Positions 9,330 through 17,617 of a stretch of 64,000 nt of DNA are shown here, one piece after another. Both the position numbers and the translations under genes were made by a program. Every line of letters starts with the position of its first letter. The first letter of the stretch is position 1. This DNA comes from Bdellovibrio sp. GT3 (GTDB lineage Bacteria > Bdellovibrionota > Bdellovibrionia > Bdellovibrionales > Bdellovibrionaceae), in the NCBI RefSeq assembly GCF_037996765.1, contig NZ_JBBNAD010000005.1, positions 1,573,569 through 1,637,568 on the forward strand, written 5' to 3'. The notes beneath the pieces were generated by a model, which worked only from the letters and a program-made list of their open reading frames with translations, had not been told where the DNA came from and ran no database searches.

Positions 9330-10115
9330 TTATACCATAGTCTTAAGCAATCCACCGTCGACTCGCATCGCGGAGCCGGTGATGGCAGAGGCCTCATCAG
9401 ATGCCAGGAAAGCCACCGCATTGCCGATCTCTTCCGTGCGGATAAACCTTTGAATGATTGAAGTCGGGCGTGCTGTTTTAAAGAATCCCTCTTCCACCTG
9501 TTTTTCGGTCAGTCCATCTTTTTCAGCGAGTTGTTTCAGGAAGGTCCCAACTCCTTCGGATTTTGTGGGGCCGACCAAAACAGAGTTCACAGTGACATTC
9601 GTGCGCGTGGCCACTTCAGCCATGCCGCGGGCTAAGGCGACCTGTGCGGTTTTTGAAACTCCGTAGTGAATCATCTCGGTGGGGATTTGCATCGCAGATT
9701 CGCTGGAAATGAAAATCACGCGGCCGTTATTCTTTTTGAGCATGCGCGGGAAGTAGTGGCGGGATAGTCTTGCTCCCGACATAAAATTCCCATTCCACAT
9801 TTTTTCCCAGTCCGCATCCGTGATGTCGGCGAATTCTTTGGGTTCAAAGATGCCAAAATTATTTACCAGTACATCCACTTCAGGAAACTTTTCAATTAAT
9901 TTAGAGGTGCCAGCGGTGGTGGTAAGATCTGCTGCCACACCGTGAAGGGAGACTTTGTTTGCGCCGGTTTTGATCAGTTCGTTGATGGCATTATTGACAC
10001 GTTCTTCGGAGCGTCCATTGATGATCACATCGAAACCTTTTTTGGAAAGGCATTGTGCAATTGCGAATCCGATTCCTGCCGTGGAGCCAGTGACTAAGGC
10101 TAATTTGTTGCTCAT
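9330..10115 (-). CDS. Short-chain dehydrogenase/reductase (SDR)
   Basis: A 261-residue classical SDR. The cofactor motif is TGSTAGIGFAIA at about residues 9-20, NNFG (about 86) stabilises the central sheet, and the catalytic set is S (ISSES, about 138) with Y..K in HYGVSKTAQ (about 151-155). The end shows AFLASDEASAITGSAMRVDGG, the usual SDR tail. The substrate is not predictable. It starts eight bases after the stop of the DoxX gene, so the two are almost surely co-transcribed. Confidence 0.9.
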   Translation of the reverse strand: MSNKLALVTGSTAGIGFAIAQCLSKKGFDVIINGRSEERVNNAINELIKTGANKVSLHGVAADLTTTAGTSKLIEKFPEVDVLVNNFGIFEPKEFADITDADWEKMWNGNFMSGARLSRHYFPRMLKKNNGRVIFISSESAMQIPTEMIHYGVSKTAQVALARGMAEVATRTNVTVNSVLVGPTKSEGVGTFLKQLAEKDGLTEKQVEEGFFKTARPTSIIQRFIRTEEIGNAVAFLASDEASAITGSAMRVDGGLLKTMV

Positions 10116-10122
10116 GCTGCAC

Positions 10123-10533
10123 CTATCTTTTTCTGACGATCACGTCGATGGAGTAGTGGTTGTAGTTCAGGAAAAACAAAACCACGGTGTAAAGCAGAAT
10201 GTAAATCATTTGGATTCCCACCATGTCCCAGTTTTGAATCAGGCAGCTTCCCGCCATGAGCATGATCATAAGGGCAAGTCCCGCAATCAGCGTCGGAAAA
10301 GTGAACAGACCCAGAATTAACAATAAGCCAATGGCTGCCTCTAAGGGTGGAATGGCATAGGCAAAAGCCACAACCGACCATTGTGGCAGGGGAGCATCCT
10401 TAAATGTGTCCGTGATCCAAGTGATGAATTTGCTGTAATTGGCTCCGAAACGAACGACGCCATGAAGAAAAATGTTAATCCCCAAAGCAATCCGCAAAAT
10501 AGAAACAGCAATATCCTGATGGTTCAAATTCAT
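10123..10533 (-). CDS. DoxX family membrane protein
   Basis: A 136-residue protein with four predicted membrane segments and the DoxX-type N-terminus (ISVSILRIALGINIFLHG-like: VSILRIALGINIFLHGVVRF). DoxX relatives are small inner-membrane proteins linked to redox or thiol stress in some bacteria; the role here is unknown. The ATG at 10533 follows aggag with seven-base spacing, so I prefer it to the one six codons upstream. It heads a two-gene unit with the SDR. A second DoxX protein lies at 58693-59115. Confidence 0.82.
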   Translation of the reverse strand: MNLNHQDIAVSILRIALGINIFLHGVVRFGANYSKFITWITDTFKDAPLPQWSVVAFAYAIPPLEAAIGLLLILGLFTFPTLIAGLALMIMLMAGSCLIQNWDMVGIQMIYILLYTVVLFFLNYNHYSIDVIVRKR

Positions 10534-10572
10534 GATGGGTCTCCTATCCATAAAGAGATAGTAGACCTATAA

Positions 10573-10647
10573 AAAGGCGCCTGCAAACTCGCACGTTTTT
10601 TGATACGCAGTGTGTATCAAAAAACGTGCGAGTTTGCAGGCGCCTTT
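10573..10647. repeat. Perfect 34-bp inverted repeat (hairpin)
   Basis: The arms 10573-10606 and 10614-10647 are exact reverse complements over 34 bases, separated by the seven-base loop gcagtgt. It lies 35 bases after the stop of the lipoprotein gene (10682) and 40 bases before the DoxX start. Reading on the minus strand, five Ts follow the stem, so it can act as a terminator, but the stem is three to four times longer than other terminators here. Confidence 0.9.
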
Positions 10648-10681
10648 CCGGAGATTGTCCGGGGTGTTCGGTTGGCGGCGG

Positions 10682-11491
10682 TTAGTAGGAGGAGACTAGG
10701 CCGCGGCTGTCGGTGTATGTTTGGACGGCGACGAAATCGAATTGACCTTTCTTGGTCAGGTCGCTGGCGATGTAGGCCACAGTGCCTGGATTTTGTGGAT
10801 CCACTTTGGCCAGGTGATAACCGACATATTTGGGAGTCTTGATAGTTAGTGTGTAGCTATTTGTGATTTCCCATTTAACATCCACTTCGAAGTCGACGAT
10901 TTCCTCGATGATCCCCGTGTTCAAGGCGATCAATCCACCTTTGGAGTCTTTAAATTGGAAGCTCATTCTGTCGACTCTTAAAGCCTGACGGATGAAACTG
11001 CCATTTTTGGTCAGATAGTTCATGCAGGCTTGAGGGAAGTAGGACGAATAAACCCAGTCGTAAAATGCCAACTCGTCCAGGTACTCCACTGTTGCGCCCT
11101 CGATGTGCACATCCAAAGTTTTTAGTTTGGTGAAACCTGTTTTGATTTTAAAAAGGGGAGTTCCGTTCCCCGCGATAATATTCGCGTCCATCCCGGCGCT
11201 GAGTGACATGTTTTTGGCGATGTCTGGCATTTCTGCCGCTGTGGTTTGATAAAGATTTGTCGGCATACCTTCAAATGTTGAAGGGAAGCATGTTTTTGAT
11301 GGAGACACCAAGCGCAGTTGCTCTGGTGAACCAGACAGTAATGAGCCCACGCCCACATCTGCCAAAGGCTGTTGAAACGGGATGTAGCCTTGATCCGCAA
11401 TGAAGTTGTCATATTGTGTTTTCGGACTGCATGCGATCATGCTACCAAAAGCCAAGCCTACTAAAATTACCTTTGTTCCAACTGTTCCCAT
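10682..11491 (-). CDS. Lipoprotein, hypothetical
   Basis: A 269-residue probable lipoprotein. The signal region MGTVGTKVILVGLAFGSMIAC ends in a lipobox-like GSMIAC, followed by SPKTQYDN. No domain was recognised. The middle looks like mixed beta structure (LKTLDVHIEGATVEYLDEL). I chose the ATG at 11491 because ggagg lies eight bases before it and the lipobox then falls near residue 21; a longer frame begins 15 codons upstream. It sits between sucB and the DoxX-SDR pair, followed by the perfect hairpin. Confidence 0.72.
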   Translation of the reverse strand: MGTVGTKVILVGLAFGSMIACSPKTQYDNFIADQGYIPFQQPLADVGVGSLLSGSPEQLRLVSPSKTCFPSTFEGMPTNLYQTTAAEMPDIAKNMSLSAGMDANIIAGNGTPLFKIKTGFTKLKTLDVHIEGATVEYLDELAFYDWVYSSYFPQACMNYLTKNGSFIRQALRVDRMSFQFKDSKGGLIALNTGIIEEIVDFEVDVKWEITNSYTLTIKTPKYVGYHLAKVDPQNPGTVAYIASDLTKKGQFDFVAVQTYTDSRGLVSSY

Positions 11492-11770
11492 CGTTAGTGC
11501 CTCCAAGCAGGTGGAACTATCGGCGAGAGTTTTCATGACTTAAGTCTGGCTCGTTTTGTTCAAACATTTTACAGGACGACGCGAGAGTTGAATAAATTCG
11601 AGTTGAGTCAGTATCAAAGTGGAACTCGAAATATTTCGATCAGAGTTTAGATAGAAACAAAAACATTCAGTGCTAAGTAATCACTGCATATAAGGTAAAT
11701 TTTAAAAATATTTTTGAAGTGTCGTGATCTGAATAGTTAACGTGATCGAATTTTTGAAATGTTACTATCG
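11492..11770. other. Intergenic stretch upstream of the lipoprotein gene
   Basis: AT-rich, no convincing reading frame. It holds an eight-base inverted repeat (ttcgagtt 11597-11604 with aactcgaa 11623-11630) that overlaps a 12-base palindrome cgaaatatttcg (11627-11638). These could be regulator sites for the minus-strand lipoprotein gene, but this is a guess. The sucB terminator bounds it at 11771. Confidence 0.4.
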
Positions 11771-11804
11771 AAAAAACAAAACCCCGCGGGGTGCGCGGGG
11801 TTTT
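11771..11804 (-). terminator. Rho-independent terminator of sucB
   Basis: On the minus strand, aaaaccccgcg/cgcggggtttt arms form a strong GC stem followed by a T-rich run, six bases after the sucB stop. Confidence 0.85.
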
Positions 11805-11809
11805 CTATT

Positions 11810-13096
11810 TTATACTTCTAGTAGTAGTCTTTCAGGATCTTCCACAAGCTCCTTGATCTTAACCAGGAAGCTAACGGCTTCTTTACCGTCGATGATTCTG
11901 TGGTCGTAAGTCAAAGCCACGTACATCATTGGGCGGATTTCAACTTTACCATCGATCGCCATTGGGCGGTCTTGGATTTTATGAAGACCCATGATTGCTG
12001 ATTGTGGGAAGTTCACGATTGGCGTTGAAAGTAATGAACCGAACACGCCACCGTTTGTGATGGAGAAAGTACCGCCACCCAAATCGTTTGGAGAGATCTT
12101 GCCATCGCGGCCCTTAGCTGCCAAATCACGAATCGCCAGTTCAATACCTGCCAAAGACAAAGTATCTGCATCCTTAACGTTTGGAACCATCAAACCCTTC
12201 TCTGTCGATACCGCGATACCGATGTTGAAGTAGTTGTGGTATTCGACGTCAGTGCCAGTGATCCAAGCGTTCACCGCAGGGAAGGCTTTCAAAGCTTCAA
12301 CAGAGGCTTTTACAAAGAAGCCGTTGAACCCAAGATTGATTCCGTATTTTTCTTTGAACTTGTCTTTGTACTTCGCACGAAGCTCCATCACTTTCGTCAT
12401 GTCGATTTCGTTGAAAGTCGTAAGAAGTGCCGCAGTGTTTTGCGCTTCTTTTAGTTTTTCAGAGATACGTTTGCGGATCGTCGTCATCGGAACAAGTTTT
12501 TTATCACCTTGTTTAGATGGGCCTGTCGCAACCGGTACCACTGTTGGTGCCGCCGCTTTTGCTGGGGCTGCAGAAGGTGCTGCTGCTGGAGCTGATTTTC
12601 CTGCTGTGCCTGGAGCGGCACCAAGAACATCACCCTTAGTCAAACGACCATCTTTACCAGTGCCAGCCACTTGGGATGGATCGATCTGGTTTTCAGTCAC
12701 GATTCTTTGAACCGCTGGAGAAAGATTAGGATTGGATCCAGCAGGGGCAGCCGCAGGGGAAGCAGATGTTTGAGCTGCAGGCTGAGCAGGTGGCGGAGGA
12801 GGTACAGAACCTTTTTCCGCTGGTGCTGCCGCAGGGGCATCTGCAGAGGCTTTAGCGTCTGTATCCAAAGTAGCTACCGTCGCACCGATCAATACCGTTG
12901 CGCCGGCTTCGCTGCCAGGAAGGATAGTCAAAACACCATCGTTTTCAGCGACAACTTCAACGCTCGCTTTATCAGTTTCAAGAAGCATCAAAACTTCGTT
13001 ACGTTTTACGAAGTCGCCGGATTTTTTCGTCCAGCTGCCAATCGTCGCTTCAGTGATCGATTCGCCTACTGCGGGAACTTTAATCTCTTGTTTCAT
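11810..13096 (-). CDS. sucB: 2-oxoglutarate dehydrogenase E2, dihydrolipoyl succinyltransferase
   Basis: A 428-residue E2 subunit of the TCA-cycle 2-oxoglutarate dehydrogenase complex; it transfers succinyl from lipoyl-lysine to CoA. Domains in order: a lipoyl domain (1-75) with the modified lysine in [10 protein letters not shown] (about 43), a proline/alanine-rich linker, an E3/E1-binding domain (about 120-160, [24 protein letters not shown]), a second Ala/Pro linker, and the catalytic acyltransferase domain (about 200-428) ending with [15 protein letters not shown], which holds the active-site His and Asp. Length is normal. It begins 12 bases after sucA, so the two form an operon. Confidence 0.97.
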   Translation of the reverse strand: MKQEIKVPAVGESITEATIGSWTKKSGDFVKRNEVLMLLETDKASVEVVAENDGVLTILPGSEAGATVLIGATVATLDTDAKASADAPAAAPAEKGSVPPPPPAQPAAQTSASPAAAPAGSNPNLSPAVQRIVTENQIDPSQVAGTGKDGRLTKGDVLGAAPGTAGKSAPAAAPSAAPAKAAAPTVVPVATGPSKQGDKKLVPMTTIRKRISEKLKEAQNTAALLTTFNEIDMTKVMELRAKYKDKFKEKYGINLGFNGFFVKASVEALKAFPAVNAWITGTDVEYHNYFNIGIAVSTEKGLMVPNVKDADTLSLAGIELAIRDLAAKGRDGKISPNDLGGGTFSITNGGVFGSLLSTPIVNFPQSAIMGLHKIQDRPMAIDGKVEIRPMMYVALTYDHRIIDGKEAVSFLVKIKELVEDPERLLLEV

Positions 13097-13108
13097 GTTG
13101 CTTATCCT

Positions 13109-15811
13109 TTAGCTAAAGATGCTTTTAATAATGTCAGCTTGTTCCGTTTTGTGTCTGTGGATGGATCCCACAGCCGGAGACGCCTTTTCAGGACGGCCCG
13201 CGTACTCAAAACGCAGTTGCAAACCAGCTTTTTGTACCACTTCAATGAACTTGAAGTAGACGTGCTGGAAGGCACCCATATTTTTCGGTTCTTCCTGAGC
13301 CCAGATAAGTGTCTTCGCTTTAGGATAGCCCTTAAGGATTTCCGCCACTTGACGAGCTGGGAATGGATAAATCTGCTCAAGGCGAACCAGAGCGACATTA
13401 TCCTTTTTGGATTTTTCTCTTTCATCCAGAAGTTCATAGTAGAACTTACCGGAAACAAACACCACCGTGTCCACTTTGGATTTGTCAGTGTTATCAGCCA
13501 GTACCGGTTGGAAGGAACCATTCGCCAGATCCTCAATTGGTGAAACCGCCTTTGGATGTCTCAACAAAGATTTTGGCGTCATGATCACCAGAGGTTTTCT
13601 GAAATCACGAACCACTTGGCGACGAAGAGCATGGAAGATCTGTGCTGGCGTCGTCAGGTTGCACACTTGCATGTTGTACAAAGCACAGCTTTGCAAGAAG
13701 CGCTCAAGACGGGCAGAGCTGTGCTCTGGTCCCTGGCCTTCGTAACCATGCGGAAGCAAAAGAACCAAACCGGACATTTGCTGCCATTTGGATTCTGCCG
13801 CGGCAATGTACTGGTCAATCACGATTTGCGCGCCATTGACGAAGTCACCGAACTGGGCTTCCCACATCACCAAAGTGTTTGGATCCTGTACCGTGTATCC
13901 ATATTCGTAACCCATTACGCCGTACTCAGACAGAATGGATTCTGCCGCCAAAAGTTTTGCGTTTGGATTTGTATCAGCCAGAGGGAAGAATGCTTTATTT
14001 GTTTTTACATCGTACATACCCGCGTGACGGTGAGTGAAAGTACCGCGCACGCAGTCTTCACCAGTCAAGCGAACGGATTTGCCTTCAGAAAGCAAAGAAC
14101 CGTACGCCAACAATTCGCCCATACCCCAATCAACCGAAGTTTTACCGGAAGCCATGTCTTTGCGGCTTTCCAGAAGTTTGATCAACTTAGGATGCGGAGT
14201 AAAGTCAGCCGGGTAAGAAGCGGCTTTTTCACCGATCTGTTTTAGTTTCGCCAGGTCAAAGCCCGTGTTTACTGGTTTATCAGCATCGGCTTCAACACCT
14301 TTGCGAAGTCCTGACCAGTTGCCATCGAACTTGAAGTTCTTAAGCTTAGGAGACGCTTTTTTGGTGTCTTCAAAAATCTGTTGCAGACGATCCATCGCTT
14401 TTTGATAAAGTTCGTCCGCGGTTTTTTTATCAATACTGTTTTCGCCAGCCAATTTCGCGGCATAGATTTCGCGAACTGTCTGGTGGGCTTTGATCAGATC
14501 GTACATCAATGGCTGAGTGAAAGCAGGTTCGTCACCCTCGTTGTGACCGTATTTACGGTAACAGATCAAATTCACAACCACGTCTTTGCCAAATTGCTGA
14601 CGGTAGCGAACCGCGATGTCCATCGCACGAACACAGGATTCAACATCATCACCGTTACAGTGAAGGACCGGTGTGAAAGTCATTTTTGCAGCATCAGAAG
14701 CATAGCGAGTGGAACGAGCATCTTTAGAGCCCGTCGTGAAGCCCACCTGGTTGTCGATGATGATATGGATTGTACCGCCAGTAGTATGCGAATGAACGGC
14801 TGCCATTTGCATTGTTTCCTGGATGATACCTTGGCCCGCGAAAGCGGCGTCTCCGTGAATCAATACGCAGACGGCACCTTTTCTGTCGCCACCGTTCAGG
14901 TCTTGGGAGGCACGAGTGATCCCCAAGGCTACTGCATTCACAGTTTCCAAGTGAGAAGGGTTGTAAGCCAGAGTTGCTTTAACGGAAGAACCGTTAGCCG
15001 CTTTCTTCTCGGATTTATACCCCAAGTGGTATTTTACGTCGCCATCGAAGTCTTCGATTGGTTTTTCAAGTTCCAACGGACCATTGAAATCACCAAAGAC
15101 GTACTCTTCGCCCTTGCCGAAGAAATTCACCAGCATGTTCACGCGTCCACGGTGGGCCATGCCCATGTGGATCTCTTTCACGCCAACCGCAGAGCCACGC
15201 TCTACCACGGTGTCCATCATTGCCAGAACTGAATCCGCGCCCTCAACAGAGAAACGCTTTGTTCCCACGTAACGGGTGTGAACGAATTTTTCCAAAGTTT
15301 CTGCCTTCGTCAAAGAAGCCAGAACATTTTTCTTTTCTTCAGGGGATAGTTTGAAGGACGGAGTTTCAAACTCTGCCAATAACCATTTGTATTCTGCTGC
15401 CGTAGCATCAGAAGCTTGCAATGCGATTTTACCGCAGAAGGATTTTTGCAAATGCGCGATCAATTCTGCCAGGGTTGCATTTTGTTTTCCAACCAAAGCA
15501 CCAATTTGAAATTTTGCATTCAAATCTTTGTCGCTCAATCCGAATGTCTTCAGATTCAAAGCTTCGTTGGCTTCGGGTTTGTAAAGGGGATTCAAATCCG
15601 CTTCAAGATGTCCTTGCGCGCGGTAAGCTTGAATCAACTGAAAGACTGAAAGCTCTTTGTCGGACATCCCGAATTTGCCGGATTGAGCAAACTCTACTCC
15701 CTCAAAGAAACTTCTCCACTCTGGAGCTAGCGTTTCAGGCTTTGCTTTGAAGTCACCATAGAGTGCTTCAATGTATTCAAGATTTGAACTGTTGATACCA
15801 TTGTTGTTCAC
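13109..15811 (-). CDS. sucA: 2-oxoglutarate dehydrogenase E1 component
   Basis: About 900 residues, the thiamine-diphosphate-dependent decarboxylase of the TCA-cycle complex. It has the SucA N-terminus (NLEYIEALYGDFKAKPETL), the active-site HRGRVNML (about 225), the thiamine/Mg motif GDAAFAGQGIIQET, and the C-terminal transketolase-like half with EYGYTVQDPNTLVMWEAQFG. Length matches the family. Two GTG starts are possible, at 15823 and 15811; I prefer 15811 because aggaattcc precedes it at ribosome-site distance. It heads the sucAB operon and is divergent from gpmA. Confidence 0.96.
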   Translation of the reverse strand: MNNNGINSSNLEYIEALYGDFKAKPETLAPEWRSFFEGVEFAQSGKFGMSDKELSVFQLIQAYRAQGHLEADLNPLYKPEANEALNLKTFGLSDKDLNAKFQIGALVGKQNATLAELIAHLQKSFCGKIALQASDATAAEYKWLLAEFETPSFKLSPEEKKNVLASLTKAETLEKFVHTRYVGTKRFSVEGADSVLAMMDTVVERGSAVGVKEIHMGMAHRGRVNMLVNFFGKGEEYVFGDFNGPLELEKPIEDFDGDVKYHLGYKSEKKAANGSSVKATLAYNPSHLETVNAVALGITRASQDLNGGDRKGAVCVLIHGDAAFAGQGIIQETMQMAAVHSHTTGGTIHIIIDNQVGFTTGSKDARSTRYASDAAKMTFTPVLHCNGDDVESCVRAMDIAVRYRQQFGKDVVVNLICYRKYGHNEGDEPAFTQPLMYDLIKAHQTVREIYAAKLAGENSIDKKTADELYQKAMDRLQQIFEDTKKASPKLKNFKFDGNWSGLRKGVEADADKPVNTGFDLAKLKQIGEKAASYPADFTPHPKLIKLLESRKDMASGKTSVDWGMGELLAYGSLLSEGKSVRLTGEDCVRGTFTHRHAGMYDVKTNKAFFPLADTNPNAKLLAAESILSEYGVMGYEYGYTVQDPNTLVMWEAQFGDFVNGAQIVIDQYIAAAESKWQQMSGLVLLLPHGYEGQGPEHSSARLERFLQSCALYNMQVCNLTTPAQIFHALRRQVVRDFRKPLVIMTPKSLLRHPKAVSPIEDLANGSFQPVLADNTDKSKVDTVVFVSGKFYYELLDEREKSKKDNVALVRLEQIYPFPARQVAEILKGYPKAKTLIWAQEEPKNMGAFQHVYFKFIEVVQKAGLQLRFEYAGRPEKASPAVGSIHRHKTEQADIIKSIFS

Positions 15812-15960
15812 GGAATTCCTCACTTTACGCAGTCCCTTGTTTTTTCCAAAAACTCGCGCATTTGTAACGCATTAATGCATAGCAAAAATTCAGAGTTTTC
15901 ATATTCAAGGATGCACGGTCATGATAGCTCTGATTTTATTGAAATAGAAGGAGTTTAAGC

Positions 15961-16707
15961 GTGTATAAGTTGGTGCTAATTCGACACGGTGAGAGTGTTT
16001 GGAATCAAGAGAATCGCTTCACAGGTTGGCAAGACGTTGATCTTTCCGAAAAAGGTCGTGCCGAAGCTGCAAAAGGAGGCAAATCACTCCACGAAAAAGG
16101 CTTCCAGTTCGATATTGCTTATACAAGCGTACTAAAACGCGCGATTAAAACCCTCAATTTCGTTTTGGACGAGATCGATCAAGTGTGGCTTCCTGTCCAC
16201 AAAGAATGGCGCTTGAACGAACGTCACTACGGCGCTCTTCAGGGACTTAACAAGGCAGAAACTGCAGCCCGTCATGGGGAAGAACAAGTTAAGATCTGGC
16301 GTCGCAGTTACGATGTTATGCCACCTGCTATGGAAAACAATGATCCCCGTCATCCTTCGCACGATCCGCGCTACAAAAATGTGCCCCCGGGACTTTTGCC
16401 CAGCGCAGAATCCTTAAAAGAGACGGTTGCGCGCTTTCTGCCGATTTGGAACGAAACTATTGCTCCTAAAATCAAATCCGGCCAAAAAGTCTTGATCGTG
16501 GCCCACGGCAACAGCTTGCGTGCTTTGATGCAACACCTTGAAAATATGACACCAGATCAGATCATGGGCGTGAATATGCCGACGGGTATTCCGCTAGTGT
16601 ACGAACTCGATAAAGATCTAAAGGTGATCGGCAAGGAATTTGTCGGTGATCCGGATGAAGTAAAGGCAGCGATGGAAGCTGTCGCAAATCAGGGAAAAGC
16701 AAAATAG
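15961..16707 (+). CDS. gpmA: 2,3-bisphosphoglycerate-dependent phosphoglycerate mutase
   Basis: A 248-residue cytoplasmic enzyme that interconverts 3- and 2-phosphoglycerate in glycolysis and gluconeogenesis. Visible are the phosphohistidine motif [18 protein letters not shown] (His at about 8), [14 protein letters not shown] (about 86-99) and the second catalytic histidine in [10 protein letters not shown] (about 183). Length is typical of the dPGM family. The start is GTG, with gaaggag at good distance. It is divergent from sucA across 149 bases and ends at its own terminator. Confidence 0.97.
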   Translation: MYKLVLIRHGESVWNQENRFTGWQDVDLSEKGRAEAAKGGKSLHEKGFQFDIAYTSVLKRAIKTLNFVLDEIDQVWLPVHKEWRLNERHYGALQGLNKAETAARHGEEQVKIWRRSYDVMPPAMENNDPRHPSHDPRYKNVPPGLLPSAESLKETVARFLPIWNETIAPKIKSGQKVLIVAHGNSLRALMQHLENMTPDQIMGVNMPTGIPLVYELDKDLKVIGKEFVGDPDEVKAAMEAVANQGKAK

Positions 16708-16714
16708 TTTTCAT

Positions 16715-16745
16715 AGGGGGATTTTTAGAATCCCCCTTTTTTTTT
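16715..16745 (+). terminator. Rho-independent terminator of gpmA
   Basis: gggggatt/aatccccc stem with a short loop followed by nine Ts, eight bases after the gpmA stop. Confidence 0.9.
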
Positions 16746-16754
16746 GACCCCGCC

Positions 16755-16783
16755 TTGACAGTTTTTGGATCGATTCCATAGTT
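16755..16783 (+). promoter_or_regulatory. Possible promoter upstream of hsp20
   Basis: A perfect -35 box ttgaca (16755-16760) with a weak -10 candidate (atagtt, 16778-16783) 17 bases later. It would give a leader of about 85 bases carrying the palindrome at 16832-16848. The weak -10 makes this tentative. Confidence 0.4.
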
Positions 16784-16831
16784 AATTATGAGAAGTGATC
16801 CGGAAGCTTCCTCGATTTTAAGCTAAAATCT

Positions 16832-16848
16832 CTCTGACAATGTCAGAG
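16832..16848. promoter_or_regulatory. Palindrome in the hsp20 leader
   Basis: ctctgaca-a-tgtcagag: perfect eight-base arms around one base, 28 bases before the hsp20 start. It is not the CIRCE element. It could be an operator, or an RNA stem too small-looped to form well, so a protein-binding site is likelier. Confidence 0.5.
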
Positions 16849-16875
16849 CAATTTTGAATTTATTAGGAGGATTTT

Positions 16876-17309
16876 ATGTCAATGCGTTCATTATCACCAT
16901 GGTCAAACCGTCGTCCATCTAACGATATCTTCAGTCAATTTGAAGAGTTCTTTAATGATGTGGATCGCGCTCGGACTGGTGCTCCTACTCGGGCAACGAT
17001 GGATTTTTCACCCTCCGTAGACATTGAGGAAAATGAAAATGCCTATATCGTAACGACTGATTTGCCGGGCTTTAAGAAGACATTAAAATTGAAATGGCCG
17101 ACAACGTTCTGACTATTTCAGGTGAACGAATGAAGGAAGCCGGAGATAAAAAATACTCCGAGCGATCTTACGGCAAGTTCCAAAGAACTTTCTCCCTGCC
17201 AGTGCATGTGGCGGGTGACAAGATCGAAGCTTCTTACAAAGACGGCGTCCTGGCTGTGACTTTGCCAAAAGCCGAAGGAACAAAAAGCCGCTCGATCAAA
17301 GTACAATAA
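16876..17309 (+). pseudogene. Small heat-shock protein Hsp20, frameshifted
   Basis: Two frames together encode an Hsp20/alpha-crystallin chaperone, which holds unfolding proteins under stress. Frame one (16876-17112) gives the N-terminal arm and domain start (PSVDIEENENAYIVTTDLPG). Frame two, entered at about 17075, continues DIKIEMADNVLTISGERM, then SYGKFQRTFSLP and the DGVLAVTLPKAE strand. The break is at aagaagac (17074-17081). Loss of one base, or of four from a gaag repeat as in a typical KKEDIKIE, explains it. No slippery heptamer is present. As read, translation ends 78 codons in with a wrong tail. A strain-specific mutation or a sequencing error are both possible. The ribosome site is aggagg. 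Confidence 0.85.
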
Positions 17310-17310
17310 T

Positions 17311-17387
17311 CCGCCTTCGCCAAGGCTACGGCGTGACAGGCCCGCTCCGTGCGGGCTTGCCACGCCATAGCTCGAAGAGCGACGGCG
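17311..17387. repeat. Palindromic GC-rich intergenic element (REP/BOX-like)
   Basis: Nested inverted repeats: an inner stem gcccgc/gcgggc with loop tccgt (17340-17356), a flanking gcgtg/cacgc pair (17331-17335 with 17361-17365), and outer ccgcc...ggcgg ends. It starts directly after the hsp20 stop. The cgccttcgccaaggctacgg core resembles dispersed intergenic palindromes of other genomes, but copy number cannot be judged from one window. Confidence 0.55.
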
Positions 17388-17580
17388 GGGAGTGCTTAGC
17401 TAAAGTTTGAGGTTGGTAAGGCAAGTCTGCAGGGGTTTCACCCTCCAGAGGCTGCAATGCTTTTCCTCCAATCTCTCCCGTGCGTTTCGTTGTTATTCTC
17501 CAATCCTTCCTTCGACCTTTTTGGCCTCGAAGTTCCTCAGACCTGCCTTATCAATCATCAAATTTTAGCTAAGCACTCCC
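17388..17580 (+). ncRNA. Candidate structured RNA closed by a ~42-bp stem
   Basis: The arms 17388-17429 and 17538-17580 pair along their whole length: the first 17 pairs are perfect, then come three G-U wobbles, one single-base bulge and one A-C mismatch. The three wobbles are valid pairs only if the plus strand is transcribed; the A-C site would pair only on the minus strand, so plus is favoured but not proven. The 108-base apical part is pyrimidine-rich, with several CCUCC/UCUCC runs complementary to Shine-Dalgarno sequences, and a ttcga/tcgaa hairpin at 17511-17531. Size is in the range of 6S RNA, but I cannot match its conserved bubble. A non-autonomous mobile element with long terminal inverted repeats is the alternative. 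Confidence 0.5.
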
Positions 17581-17617
17581 TCATTCCGATGCTAAGATCG
17601 GAGTGCGGGGGGATTTT

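Noticed and set aside
12671..13543. A 290-codon plus-strand ORF opposite sucB and the start of the sucA end
   Set aside because: It is antisense to two secure genes and its peptide is Arg/Ser/Cys-rich with no ribosome site, as expected for a shadow.
16876..17309. Programmed -1 frameshifting in hsp20
   Set aside because: No slippery heptamer is in frame and no stimulatory structure follows; a mutation or sequencing error is simpler.
17118..17363. An 81-codon minus-strand ORF across the hsp20 end and the palindrome
   Set aside because: Antisense to the Hsp20 domain and runs into a repeat; no ribosome site.
17388..17580. Calling the structured element 6S RNA
   Set aside because: The size fits, but I could not place the conserved central bubble; left as an unnamed candidate.
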